NCBI GenBank assembly: GCA_964440345.1
Contig: CAYTSA010000050.1
Span: 1 to 26,532 of the forward strand
DNA from: CAYTSA01 sp964440345
GTDB lineage: Bacteria; Desulfobacterota; Desulfovibrionia; Desulfovibrionales; Desulfovibrionaceae
Direction of reading: 5' to 3'
DNA: 26,532 nt
Shown: positions 8,254 through 16,485 of the stretch, piece by piece
Numbering within the stretch: position 1 is the first letter of the stretch
How the letters are laid out: each line of letters starts with the position of its first letter
Notes under the pieces: generated by a model
What the model was told of the DNA's origin: nothing
What the model saw: only the letters and a program-made list of their open reading frames with translations
Databases searched by the model: none
Made by a program: the position numbers and the translations under genes

Positions 8254-9189
8254 ATGCAGCCATTGCGCATAGCCACCCGGGGCAGCAAACTCGCCCTGTG
8301 GCAGGCCAACCACATAAAGTCCCTGTTGCAGACCCGTCATGAAGGCCTGGAGGTGGAGCTGGTCATCATTAAGACCACAGGCGACATCATCCAGGACGTT
8401 CCCCTGGCAAAAGTAGGGGGCAAGGGCTTGTTTACCAAGGAAATAGAGGAAGCCCTCCTGGAAGGCCGGGCGGACCTGGCCGTGCACTCCATGAAGGACG
8501 TGCCCGCTGTATTGCCTGCCGGGCTGTTCATGGGTGTTATTCCGGACCGCGAAGACCCCACAGACACGTTGCTTTCCGTAACATACACGGACCTTGACAG
8601 CCTGCCCCAAGGAGCAGTGGTCGGCACCTCCAGCCTGCGCCGACAGGCCCAGCTGCTCATGCTGCGGCCAGACCTGGATATACAAACGCTACGCGGCAAC
8701 GTAGACACCCGGCTGCGCAAATTGCGCGAAGGTTTGTTCGTCGCCATTGTCATGGCCACAGCCGGCATCCGGCGACTGGAGCTGGATGTTCCAAACAGTT
8801 TTCCCCTGGGGCCGCCGCAATTTTTGCCCGCCGTGGGCCAGGGCGCCTTGGGCATAGAGCTGCGGGAAGACCGCCAGGACGTCTACGAACTGCTGCAGTT
8901 TATGGATTCACCGGAAACGCGCATCACCGTCACTGCTGAGCGGGGGTTTTTAACCACGTTGGAAGGCGGGTGCCAGGTCCCCATTGCCGGCCACGCGGTG
9001 CTGACGGACCAGCAGACCGTGCGCTTGACTGGCCTGGTGGCCGGCGTTCGCGGCGAGACGTCCATCCGCAAGGAAGCTGAAGGACCAGCGGACACCGCTT
9101 GGGAGCTGGGCTGCAGCCTGGCCAACCAGATGCTGGACGCCGGGGGACGCGAGATTCTGGAGTGCGTCTACGGCAAGAAGCTGGGCTAG
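8254..9189 (+). CDS. hemC: Hydroxymethylbilane synthase (porphobilinogen deaminase)
   Basis: This 311-aa enzyme should join four porphobilinogen units into hydroxymethylbilane, the precursor of sirohaem, haem and cobalamin. The N-terminus (IATRGSKLALWQANHI) and the motifs KTTGDIIQD, VGGKGLFTKEIEEALL, DLAVHSMKDVP, GTSSLRRQAQLL, LRGNVDTRLRKL and AVGQGALGIE are all present. The dipyrromethane cofactor Cys is Cys240 in LEGGCQVPIAGHA. Length is normal. I see no good ribosome binding site before the ATG at 8254, so it may depend on coupling to the gene 21 nt upstream. The 233 bases after the stop, up to the convergent thiL, show no gene or clear terminator. Confidence 0.96.
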   Translation: MQPLRIATRGSKLALWQANHIKSLLQTRHEGLEVELVIIKTTGDIIQDVPLAKVGGKGLFTKEIEEALLEGRADLAVHSMKDVPAVLPAGLFMGVIPDREDPTDTLLSVTYTDLDSLPQGAVVGTSSLRRQAQLLMLRPDLDIQTLRGNVDTRLRKLREGLFVAIVMATAGIRRLELDVPNSFPLGPPQFLPAVGQGALGIELREDRQDVYELLQFMDSPETRITVTAERGFLTTLEGGCQVPIAGHAVLTDQQTVRLTGLVAGVRGETSIRKEAEGPADTAWELGCSLANQMLDAGGREILECVYGKKLG

Positions 9190-9422
9190 CAAGCCGAGCG
9201 GCGCGAAGGCGAAGACGGCCGCGAGCGTAGCGATGCGGCAGTGTTGCGACAGCCTGATCCTCTGGCCGCGTCGCGGCGCAGGAGGCAGGCGTCATATGGC
9301 AGTCCATAAGACGGCCCGCTATACGCTTGGCATGCGGACGAAGTGAAACGAGGGGAATGGACGGCGCGCGTACTCACACCCGCTTGAACACTGCACTGCA
9401 GATGCACGCAGACAGCGGCCGC

Positions 9423-10466
9423 TTATTCCCCAAAGTGGTCGAACCCGGCTGCAGTGAACGGTTGCCCGTCCAGGGTCATGCCCGGCTGTTCCGTCACCTC
9501 GCCGATGACGTAGAAGTCCCGAATGCGGCGCCCCAGCCCTTCACTCTCTCTCTGGTCCGCCGCGCCCAGCAGTATGTAATCCTCGCCGCCAAGCACGGCC
9601 GCCTGCTGCGGCGTCAGCTTCTCGCCTTCGCAGCCGGCCAGCACTTCCGGGTGCAGCAGCCCCTTCGGCAGCTGCAGCGCGGCGCCGTATTGACCGCCCA
9701 GCAGTCTGGGCAGGTCCCGGGCCAGGCCGTCGGAGACGTCCATGAGCGAGCGGACTCCAGGCTCACGGGTTAGGGCCAGGCCTGCTTCCACCAAGGGCGC
9801 CGGGCGCAGATGGGCAGCAACGGCTGAGGGAAAACGCTCCCTGGCGCCAGTGATTTTGTCGTAGTTGTTGCGCGCCCCGCCGGCGTCCGTCTCCAGTACG
9901 GCCAGGCCTATACGCGCCAGCCCAGGGGTTTGGGCGGGAGGGGCAACAACGAACAAAGCGTCTCCAGGTTTACCTCCCGCACGGGTTAAAAAACGGCCGC
10001 TTGGGCTTTTACGTCCCCAGACAGTGATGGATAGGCCAAGGATGCTGCTCCGGCTCAGGTCGCCTCCGGCCAGCGGGGTGTTGTAGGCTGCAGACAGGTT
10101 CGCCATGCCGGCCATGAGCTGGTCCCAGACCAGGGGCTCCATGGCTTTGGGCGCCATGAGGGAGAGACAAAAACCCGTGGGTTCCGCGCCCATGCCGGCC
10201 ATGTCGCTCAGGTTCACGGCCAGGGCCTTGTGCCCGATGTCCGCCGGGGAAAAATACCTGCGCCTGAAGTGTACATCTTCTAAAAACAAGTCTGTAGACA
10301 GGCAAAACTCTGCGTCAGGAAAGCTGGAGGCTCGCAGCACTGCGGCGTCGTCGCCGCGGCCCAGCGCCAGGAACTGGTGCTCCCGGGGGAAGTGGCGGTC
10401 GATCAGCCGGAGAAAGTCCTCTTCGCTGCGGATGGGCGGCGCGAAGTATGAAATAGGGTCGTCCAT
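9423..10466 (-). CDS. thiL: Thiamine-monophosphate kinase
   Basis: This 347-aa enzyme should phosphorylate thiamine monophosphate to the active cofactor thiamine diphosphate. Residues 38-43 (GDDAAV), 57-67 (STDLFLEDVHF) and 85-94 (NLSDMAGMGA) are the ATP and metal-binding motifs of the AIRS/PurM-like ThiL family. Later SLMDVSDGLARDL and LGGEDYILL complete the family pattern. Length is typical (about 320-350 aa). It lies 18 nt after the helicase gene on the same strand, so it is probably the last gene of a three-gene operon. No thiamine riboswitch is visible upstream. Confidence 0.94.
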   Translation of the reverse strand: MDDPISYFAPPIRSEEDFLRLIDRHFPREHQFLALGRGDDAAVLRASSFPDAEFCLSTDLFLEDVHFRRRYFSPADIGHKALAVNLSDMAGMGAEPTGFCLSLMAPKAMEPLVWDQLMAGMANLSAAYNTPLAGGDLSRSSILGLSITVWGRKSPSGRFLTRAGGKPGDALFVVAPPAQTPGLARIGLAVLETDAGGARNNYDKITGARERFPSAVAAHLRPAPLVEAGLALTREPGVRSLMDVSDGLARDLPRLLGGQYGAALQLPKGLLHPEVLAGCEGEKLTPQQAAVLGGEDYILLGAADQRESEGLGRRIRDFYVIGEVTEQPGMTLDGQPFTAAGFDHFGE

Positions 10467-10484
10467 GCAAAATGCTCTACGCTT

Positions 10485-12653
10485 CTAGTCTTCCATCTGC
10501 AAGTAGTCTGCGACAATGACCTTTAGTCCGAAATCCGGGAAGTTTACCTGGTATTTGTCCGGGGGAATGGCCTTGATGATTTTGCCGCGGCCGAAAATCT
10601 TATGCGTGCAGAATCCGAGTTTTCCCGGCTGTTGCGGCGGCGGAGGAAGAGGCGTCGCGTCCCCGGCGGACGATACAGAAGGCTGCGCGATGGTCTCGCA
10701 GGCTTGGCCGGCGCCGCCGCAGGACTGCAGCATGCCGGAGTAGCTTTCGCGATACTCATCATAATATTGAGCGGGAATCTCCCTCACAAAGGGGCTGGGC
10801 GTGGCCGGGTCGGAGAATTGCGACCCCCTGGGGGTCACAGAGCAGGGCGCGAAAAGCCCCAGAAACTCCCGGGCGCGGGTGCAGGCCACGTACATGAGCC
10901 GCCGCTCTTCCTCCAGGTCGTCCGGCTTGTTCAGGGCGTGGCGCGAGGGGAACCGGTCCTCCACCAGGTCCATGATGAGCACGGCGTCCCACTCCAGACC
11001 CTTTGCCGAGTGGATGGTGGACAAGGTCAGCTTGTCCTCAGGGTGCTCGTCCGCGCCAGGTTCCGGGTTCTCCAGGCTGATGTCGGCGAGAAACATGTCC
11101 AGGTCCTCGTAGCCGGCGGCCAGATGCTGCAGTTCTTCCAGCGCCGCTTCGCGCCGGGGGTAGTCATCCGCGTAGCGTTGTTCGAAAATGGGACGGTAGA
11201 ATTCCAGAATGCGCTCCAGCAGTCCGGCCGGGTTCAGCCGGGCTGCGCGCCACATGTCCAGAGCCTTGATAAGCTGGCCCAGTTCCGGCCATTTGCTGGC
11301 GGCCTTGTCCAGGGCTTTTGTGTCGCCGGTCCGCATGTGGGTGAATATTTTCCCCGAGGTTTTTGGGCCTACGCCCTGCACGTGGGAGACGGCCCGTTGC
11401 CAGGCCGGCAGGTCCAGGGGGTTGCGCACCAGTCGGACAAAGGAGAGCATGTCCTTGACGTGGGCGGTCTCGGCGTAGCGCAAGCCGCCGTACTTGGCAA
11501 AAGGCATTCCTGCGCGTGAAAGTTCCATCTCCAGGGCGAAGGACTGGTACCCGGCCCGGAAGAGCACGGCGATTTCGTTGGGTTGGTAAGTTTTGAGCAA
11601 TTCGTTGATAATCTCCACCATGCGTTTGGCCTGGGTGCGGTCGCTGAGCGGCCGGTAAAGCCGGGGCAACGGGCCCGCGGTTTTTTCCGACCACAAGGAC
11701 TTACGAAAGTGCGCCTCAGAGCCGGCGAGTATGCTGTTAGTCAGGTGCAGCACTGGCTGGGTGGAGCGGTAGTTCTGCTCCAGCTTGACTATCTTTGTGC
11801 CCGGAAAAAACTGCGGAAAAAGCTGGATATTCACAATGTTGGCGCCCCGGAAGGCGTAGATGGACTGGGCGTCGTCTCCCACAGCCATGACGCTCTTGGA
11901 GACAATATTTCCGTTGTCGTTCGGTCCCTTGGCCAGCAACTCCACCAGCCGCGCCTGCACCAGGTTCGTGTCCTGGTATTCGTCCACCATGATGTGGTTG
12001 TATTGCCGAAAAAAATGTTCGCGTACGTCATCGCGGGTTTTGAGCAGCGTTTCCAAATGGAAGAGCAGGTCGTCGTAGTCCATGAGCGCTTGGTTGGCTT
12101 TGAGCTTGGCGTACTCGTCGGCCATGAGCAGAAAATCGTCGGCATAGGGCATAAGGTGAAAGGCCTCGCGGGGCAAAAGGTCCCGCAAGTCCATCTCCTT
12201 GTTACGGGATTTGCCGATGAGTTCCAGTACGGCGCCGATCTTGGGAAAGGATTTGTCGCCCTTGCCCACGCCATGCGCGCCCTTGACCTCCTTGAGCACA
12301 GATTCGGCGTCCGGCCGGTCCATAATGGTGAAATTGCGAGGGAATCCTTCCGGCGGGAACCGCCGCAACACCTGGTAAGCAAATGAGTGAAAGGTGCCGC
12401 CCTGGGTTCCAGTCAGGTTGTGGCCGAACAGGGTTTCGGCTCGTTGCAGCATCTCCTGGGCCGCCTTGCGGGTGAAGGTGAGTAGCAGAATGGACTGGGG
12501 CGCAACGCCTTGTTCGACCAGATGGGCCAGGCGATAGACGATGGTCCGGGTCTTGCCGCTGCCTGCGCCGGCTATGACCAGCACGGACCCTTCCACCGAG
12601 GACACGGCTTCCCACTGGGCGGGGTTGAGTTGTTCGCGCAAAGAAGTACTCAT
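10485..12653 (-). CDS. UvrD/PcrA/Rep-type ATP-dependent DNA helicase
   Basis: This 722-aa superfamily 1A helicase should unwind DNA 3' to 5' in repair or replication restart. I choose the ATG at 12653 (MSTSLREQLNPAQWEAV), which has AAGGAA upstream and fits the family N-terminus. The 35 codons upstream of it overlap the previous gene. Motifs seen are Walker A AGAGSGKT (28-35), TFTRKAAQEM, the Walker B box DEYQDTN (224-230), VGDDAQSIYAFRGA (258-271), HSAKGLEWDAV and EERRLMYVACTRAREFL. The C-terminus (KIFGRGKIIKAIPPDKYQVNF) resembles the PcrA/UvrD tail that binds partners. It lies 13 nt after the upstream phosphodiesterase gene. UvrD, PcrA and Rep cannot be separated by eye. Confidence 0.93.
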   Translation of the reverse strand: MSTSLREQLNPAQWEAVSSVEGSVLVIAGAGSGKTRTIVYRLAHLVEQGVAPQSILLLTFTRKAAQEMLQRAETLFGHNLTGTQGGTFHSFAYQVLRRFPPEGFPRNFTIMDRPDAESVLKEVKGAHGVGKGDKSFPKIGAVLELIGKSRNKEMDLRDLLPREAFHLMPYADDFLLMADEYAKLKANQALMDYDDLLFHLETLLKTRDDVREHFFRQYNHIMVDEYQDTNLVQARLVELLAKGPNDNGNIVSKSVMAVGDDAQSIYAFRGANIVNIQLFPQFFPGTKIVKLEQNYRSTQPVLHLTNSILAGSEAHFRKSLWSEKTAGPLPRLYRPLSDRTQAKRMVEIINELLKTYQPNEIAVLFRAGYQSFALEMELSRAGMPFAKYGGLRYAETAHVKDMLSFVRLVRNPLDLPAWQRAVSHVQGVGPKTSGKIFTHMRTGDTKALDKAASKWPELGQLIKALDMWRAARLNPAGLLERILEFYRPIFEQRYADDYPRREAALEELQHLAAGYEDLDMFLADISLENPEPGADEHPEDKLTLSTIHSAKGLEWDAVLIMDLVEDRFPSRHALNKPDDLEEERRLMYVACTRAREFLGLFAPCSVTPRGSQFSDPATPSPFVREIPAQYYDEYRESYSGMLQSCGGAGQACETIAQPSVSSAGDATPLPPPPQQPGKLGFCTHKIFGRGKIIKAIPPDKYQVNFPDFGLKVIVADYLQMED

Positions 12654-12666
12654 ATGCGTCAGTTCC

Positions 12667-13974
12667 TTATACTTGGAAATGGGAGAGAACAGTCCGGCCA
12701 ACATCGCGGACGCGTTCAGCCTTCTCGCCCAGGCTGTCGCAGAAAAGCACATCGTCAAGACGGTGCGTCCCGCGTCTGCCGTGGACGCTGAACAGGTCGG
12801 ACCGGTCGAACTTGGCTTTCAGGTCGAACCCTGCAGCTGGTTCGCAGACCAGGTCTGGCGTGTGACTGTGGTTGCTGGACGGATAGAGTTCATTGCCCAC
12901 ATGCACCGCGCCCATGACCGGCGTTCCGTTCCAGGACAGGCTGAGCAGACCCTGCTGTATTTCTTGCAGCAGCCGTCCCCGGTCCAGGGTTGAATGGCCC
13001 CGGCTAAAGCGTGCATCGTGCAGGAAAATACGCCCGGGGTCCAGGGCAAAGGCGGCGCTTTCGTGGGCAATGCAGGAGCCGTCAAGCGCATGAGCGGGTT
13101 GGCCAGTGCGCAGCAGCCCATGTTCACGGAGCCAGGCGTTGATGTCGCATTCGGTGCGCAAGTGGCCAAAGCCGTGGTCGGCCAAGGCCAGCAAACGTTT
13201 GGGCCCGGGCAGGGCTTCGTAGCAGTCGAGGAAAACGCCTATCAGCTGGTCCCATTCACCCAGGAAAGCCGCGCAGGCGGCGTGCAGCGGCTCGTCTGGA
13301 TTTTCCACCGCCGGGTACAGAAAGTGGAACAACCGGTCTGTCTCTGTGAGCACATAGACAAACAGGTCCCAGCCCAGGTCCGGCCACAGCAGGTTTAGGG
13401 CGGCGCGCCGGCCTGCCAGAGAGCGCCGTAATTCGTCCAGCAAGGCGGAAGGGTCAGTGAGACCCAGCTCTGTGCTGCCTTCGATAACGTATCCCATGCT
13501 CGCCAAAGGGCCGGCCAGGGCAGACGGCGCCAGGGCCTGGAACAGGTCTTCGCCTGGAAAGCCGGCTATGACCACGGATCGGCCGCCAACCACGGGCCGG
13601 GCAGGGTACAACCCCGGCAGATTGACCACCCGGCTGACCAGACCGGCGTTGCCAAGAACGTCGAAAATAGTCGGCTGAGACACCTGAGTGAAATTAGTAA
13701 TGCGCACGTTGTAGTTGTGCGGGTCCAGCTGGGTGAAGCCAAACACGCCGTGCTCTTCAGGCCCGGCGGCTGTGGCGAAGGATGTCCAGTTCACAGGCGA
13801 AAGTTCCGGCAGTTCAGCGCGCATGGGGCTGGCGCAGGTTGTGTCTAAAAGTCTGGACAAATGCGGGCACGCGCCGGACCTGGCCAGGCGGTGGGCCAAA
13901 TCCAGCGACAGGCCGTCCAGGCCAAGCACAACAAGACGGTTTAGAGACGGTGATGTGGACGTGATCAGCGGCAT
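12667..13974 (-). CDS. Alkaline phosphatase/type I phosphodiesterase-nucleotide pyrophosphatase family protein
   Basis: This is a 435-aa metal-dependent phosphohydrolase of the alkaline phosphatase superfamily. The first metal-binding motif is VVLGLDGLSLDL near the N-terminus. The nucleophile region reads SPVNWTSFATAAGPEEHGVFGF, and a late metal motif reads LADHGFGHLRTECDINAWL. There is no signal peptide, suggesting a cytoplasmic location. The substrate is unknown. The first ATG is at 13974. A TTG at 14010 would add 12 residues but has no better ribosome site. It starts the leftward operon with the helicase and thiL, diverging from the promoter at 14011-14039. Confidence 0.85.
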   Translation of the reverse strand: MPLITSTSPSLNRLVVLGLDGLSLDLAHRLARSGACPHLSRLLDTTCASPMRAELPELSPVNWTSFATAAGPEEHGVFGFTQLDPHNYNVRITNFTQVSQPTIFDVLGNAGLVSRVVNLPGLYPARPVVGGRSVVIAGFPGEDLFQALAPSALAGPLASMGYVIEGSTELGLTDPSALLDELRRSLAGRRAALNLLWPDLGWDLFVYVLTETDRLFHFLYPAVENPDEPLHAACAAFLGEWDQLIGVFLDCYEALPGPKRLLALADHGFGHLRTECDINAWLREHGLLRTGQPAHALDGSCIAHESAAFALDPGRIFLHDARFSRGHSTLDRGRLLQEIQQGLLSLSWNGTPVMGAVHVGNELYPSSNHSHTPDLVCEPAAGFDLKAKFDRSDLFSVHGRRGTHRLDDVLFCDSLGEKAERVRDVGRTVLSHFQV

Positions 13975-14010
13975 GGCGCGCACTGTAGCAATACACGTCC
14001 GCTGAGGCAA

Positions 14011-14039
14011 TTGACGCTTTAAGGCGGCGCCGGTATATA
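14011..14039 (+). promoter_or_regulatory. Sigma-70-type promoter
   Basis: TTGACG at 14011-14016 and TATATA at 14034-14039 are separated by exactly 17 bp. This is the best sigma-70-like promoter in the window and lies 44 nt upstream of the 126-aa gene. It sits in the divergent gap next to the leftward phosphodiesterase operon. Confidence 0.65.
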
Positions 14040-14083
14040 CACAGATGCAAGCAGGACGCTTTTCCCACGGAGAATAAGAATCT

Positions 14084-14464
14084 ATGGCCCGCTATAATTG
14101 TGAAGTATTTGGTGTAATTAGATATAGTCTGGAAATATCATACCACGAATTGTACGAGGTGGAAGAAGAGCTTATCCAGCAATTGACGGATGCGTTCGGC
14201 TCCTTCAACGCCCAGCATTTGGACTTCTGGGGCTACGGGGACTTCCTGCAGCTGCAGTGTGAGTTGGCGGATTACGAGACGCCGCTGTTTACAGACATCT
14301 GTGACGATCTTGTCAGCCTGTTGCCAGAAGATGTGGCTGGACAGCTGCTGTTCGTGGACAAGCGATTAACGTCTTGTGCAGCCTACTTTCTTTCAAAAGA
14401 GGGATGGCGCGAAAAAATGATTGATTTTTCCTCGGACAGTCGCAAAGGAGGTCTCAATGCGTGA
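14084..14464 (+). CDS. Hypothetical protein, 126 aa, acidic
   Basis: I do not recognise this protein. It is acidic, rich in Asp, Glu, Leu and aromatics, with no signal peptide, membrane segment or Cys motif. A central stretch reads QHLDFWGYGDFLQLQCELAD. It has its own promoter 44 nt upstream and a GGAG-type ribosome site. Its last eight bases overlap the start of the lipoprotein serine hydrolase, and the strong AAAGGAGG for that gene lies within its own end. This implies translational coupling and perhaps a shared role. The codon use looks like that of its neighbours, so I take it to be a real gene. Confidence 0.75.
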   Translation: MARYNCEVFGVIRYSLEISYHELYEVEEELIQQLTDAFGSFNAQHLDFWGYGDFLQLQCELADYETPLFTDICDDLVSLLPEDVAGQLLFVDKRLTSCAAYFLSKEGWREKMIDFSSDSRKGGLNA

Positions 14465-15623
14465 GCTCTGTGTTTTGGCGTTGCGTCCTGCGCGGCTTTT
14501 TCTGCTTTGGGCGGTTGTGTGCAGTGTACTGTTTTTGGCAGCTTGCAACAGCGGGGGAGACGGAGCACGCGATTTTACAGACGCCCAACGGCAGGAACTG
14601 CAGGCCGTGTTGGACAACAGCCTGGAAGACGTGGGCGCGCCCGGCGCGGTCATGGCTGTGCGCGGACCCAACGGGGATACGTGGCTCGGCGCGTCAGGGG
14701 TTGCATCGGTGGATAGCGGGACGCCGATGTCAACAGACATGTATTTTCGCATCGGCTCCATGACCAAGTCGTTCACCGCCACCCTCATGCTTTTGCTGCA
14801 GGAAGAGGGAATGTTGAACTTGGAGGACACAGTTGCCAGCTGGCTGGGCAAAGGCTACTACCCCGGCGCTGATAACGTGACGCTGCGCCAGTTGCTGGAT
14901 ATGACGTCCGGTTACGCCGATTACACGCATCAGGACATATTCATCCGGTCTATTCTGACAAACCCTCGGCGGGTGTATGCGCCGGAGGAACTGGTCAGCT
15001 ACGCGAGAAACGGCGGCGAGCCGGCGTGGTTTTCGCCGGGAGCCGACTGGAGTTATTCAAACACCAACTATGTGATGCTGGGCGCGATAGCCGAGCAAGC
15101 GGCGGGTCTGCCGTATCGGAGTCTGGTGCAGTCCAGAATTTTAGACAAGCTGGGATTGCCAGGTGTCGTTGTCCCAGCGCCGGAGGAGCTGATTTTGCCG
15201 CAGCCGTCCGCCCGGGGTCATCTCATGCTTGAAGAAACGTGGCTGGACTGGACTTCCATGAGCCCCAGCCTCGCCTACGCGGCCGGAAACATGATTGCCA
15301 CGGTGTCTGGTCTGTTGGACTGGATTGTGGCGTTGCACCACGGCGACCTGCTCAGCGAGCAGTCCCGTAAGCACATGTTTGCATATGTCTCCCGCGCAGA
15401 CGGCGGCCCATGGGACGGCCGGGAGCCGGGCTACGGCCTGGGTGTAGGGTATGTGGACGGAGCCGTGGGCCACAATGGCGAGGTCCCGGGATTTGTCGCC
15501 TGCGCCTATGTGCTGGAGGACTACGCCTTCGCCGTTTTGATGAACGGAACTACGATTTATGGGGGCGTGGACGATGTGTTCTGGAACGCGGCCCGGGTGC
15601 TCATTGCGGAAACCGGCAGTTGA
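14457..15623 (+). CDS. Lipoprotein serine hydrolase of the beta-lactamase/DD-peptidase (S12) family
   Basis: This 388-aa protein begins with a hydrophobic signal ending in the lipobox FLAAC (Cys30), so it is probably a lipid-anchored envelope protein. The catalytic pattern of the class C beta-lactamase/DD-carboxypeptidase family is complete: Ser101-Met-Thr-Lys104 (SxxK), Tyr200-Ser-Asn202 (YxN) and His339-Asn-Gly341 as the third motif. The ATG at 14457 has AAAGGAGG five bases upstream. The frame is open for 12 codons further but those lack a ribosome site. HNG at the third motif is usual for esterases and peptidases of this family, so a beta-lactamase role should not be assumed. Peptidoglycan or a D-amino-acid peptide is a plausible substrate. 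Confidence 0.9.
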   Translation: MRELCVLALRPARLFLLWAVVCSVLFLAACNSGGDGARDFTDAQRQELQAVLDNSLEDVGAPGAVMAVRGPNGDTWLGASGVASVDSGTPMSTDMYFRIGSMTKSFTATLMLLLQEEGMLNLEDTVASWLGKGYYPGADNVTLRQLLDMTSGYADYTHQDIFIRSILTNPRRVYAPEELVSYARNGGEPAWFSPGADWSYSNTNYVMLGAIAEQAAGLPYRSLVQSRILDKLGLPGVVVPAPEELILPQPSARGHLMLEETWLDWTSMSPSLAYAAGNMIATVSGLLDWIVALHHGDLLSEQSRKHMFAYVSRADGGPWDGREPGYGLGVGYVDGAVGHNGEVPGFVACAYVLEDYAFAVLMNGTTIYGGVDDVFWNAARVLIAETGS

Positions 15624-15665
15624 CGAGAGCTGTTACCCGTACTAGTGAACGTATCCTTTCTTCGC

Positions 15666-15753
15666 GCCCGGGTGGCGGAATTGGTAGACGCCAGGGACTT
15701 AAAATCCCTTGGAGCTTAGCTCCGTGCCGGTTCGATTCCGGCCCCGGGCACCA
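15666..15753 (+). tRNA. tRNA-Leu, anticodon UAA
   Basis: The acceptor arms GCCCGGG and CCCGGGC pair perfectly, followed by the discriminator A and an encoded CCA. The D-arm region (GGCGGAATTGGTAGACGCC) and TTCGATTC in the T-loop are standard. The anticodon loop CTTAAAA gives UAA, reading UUA codons. The long variable arm (GGAGCTTAGCTCC) is typical of tRNA-Leu. It begins 42 bases after the serine hydrolase stop. A TTGACG that overlaps this stop codon may be part of its promoter, but I see no convincing -10. Confidence 0.97.
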
Positions 15754-16052
15754 TTTATTACAGCTGGTTGCGCGTTGCTGAGTGCAGCCCCTCTTCTGCT
15801 TTCCAGGCTCCGGCGCCATGCTCAATGGAACATCAAGGCGGGCGGCCGCAAGGGTCGCCCCTCCTAAGACGTATCGATGGAAGGTATCGTGCGTGTACAG
15901 GCCTGAGCCAACACCTCCCTGATCTAAAGCCGGGTTGCCGGGCCAGCGCCGCTAAGCGGTGGATTCTGGGCAGTATTTCTTAGGGGTCAATATTTCCCTG
16001 CGTAAGAGTGCTAATTTCCACGACTCTGTTTTTATGTGTGGGCACGGCTTCG
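15754..16052. other. Non-coding stretch after the tRNA
   Basis: No gene can be supported on either strand. There is a weak hairpin (GGGCG and CGCCC arms) near 15840-15865. I found no copy of the tRNA 3' end downstream, so there is no evidence of an integrated element using this tRNA. Confidence 0.5.
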
Positions 16053-16097
16053 TTGTCACCATATTGTCACATTTTCGTCACGGTCCAATCATTCAAT
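16053..16097 (+). promoter_or_regulatory. Triple PhoB-type half-site (Pho box) with possible -10
   Basis: Three 7-bp direct repeats, TTGTCAC (16053-16059), TTGTCAC (16064-16070) and TCGTCAC (16075-16081), are each separated by 4 bp, giving an exact 11-bp period. This is the geometry of the known Pho box, in which CTGTCAT-like repeats bind PhoB dimers and replace the -35. A possible -10, TTCAAT, lies at 16092-16097, ten bases after the last repeat. The direction points to the arsC/pst genes downstream, the most likely targets, although the first start codon there is 390 nt from the -10. Confidence 0.7.
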
Positions 16098-16485
16098 CCT
16101 CTGTGAAAGCAGATAGAAACAATTCAAGTTAAGATTTGCACGATGATTCGAAGCTGCTTCTGGGATGCTTGGCTTAGGTATTTTGCATGGCTGACCATTG
16201 GGATATGTGCGTCTGTGGCTGCATGATGGTGTTGACGAAGGGGGCGCTGAAAACATCACTGTGAGACTGTTTCTAAGCTCAGCAGGGCAGATATGCTTGA
16301 GCTGGTGCTGGCGGCTGGCGCATTTTCGAGTTGAGACAGCGCTTGCATTTGAAACAATGAACAATGGTTTCAGGAAAATGCACGGGAGCATCTTAACATT
16401 CTCAATGTAACATGCTTTAAATAGAACGAAAATTTGCGAATACAACAACGGTCTAGGGTTGAAGCTTACGCAACAGGAGTAATAT
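16098..16485 (+). other. Leader or gene-free region between the Pho box and arsC
   Basis: No protein gene is convincing. A 70-codon plus-strand frame at 16198-16410 lacks a ribosome binding site and family resemblance, and a longer minus-strand frame runs into arsC. If the Pho-box promoter is active, this would be a long untranslated leader of about 380 nt, a small RNA, or the remains of a decayed gene. An AGGAG ribosome site for arsC lies at its end. Confidence 0.4.
16393..16421 (+). promoter_or_regulatory. Possible local promoter for arsC
   Basis: TTAACA at 16393-16398 and TTTAAA at 16416-16421 are 17 bp apart, about 65 nt before the arsC start. A short inverted repeat (ACATT, CTC, AATGT) overlaps the -35 side of the spacer and could be an operator. 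Matches to consensus are moderate, so this is a candidate only. Confidence 0.4.

Noticed and set aside
10467..10484. Thiamine (TPP) riboswitch before thiL
   Set aside because: The gap to the helicase gene is only 18 nt, too short for such an element.
15666..15753. tRNA-Leu as an integration (attachment) site for an island carrying arsC and the HTH gene
   Set aside because: No direct repeat of the tRNA 3' end and no integrase gene are found downstream in the window.
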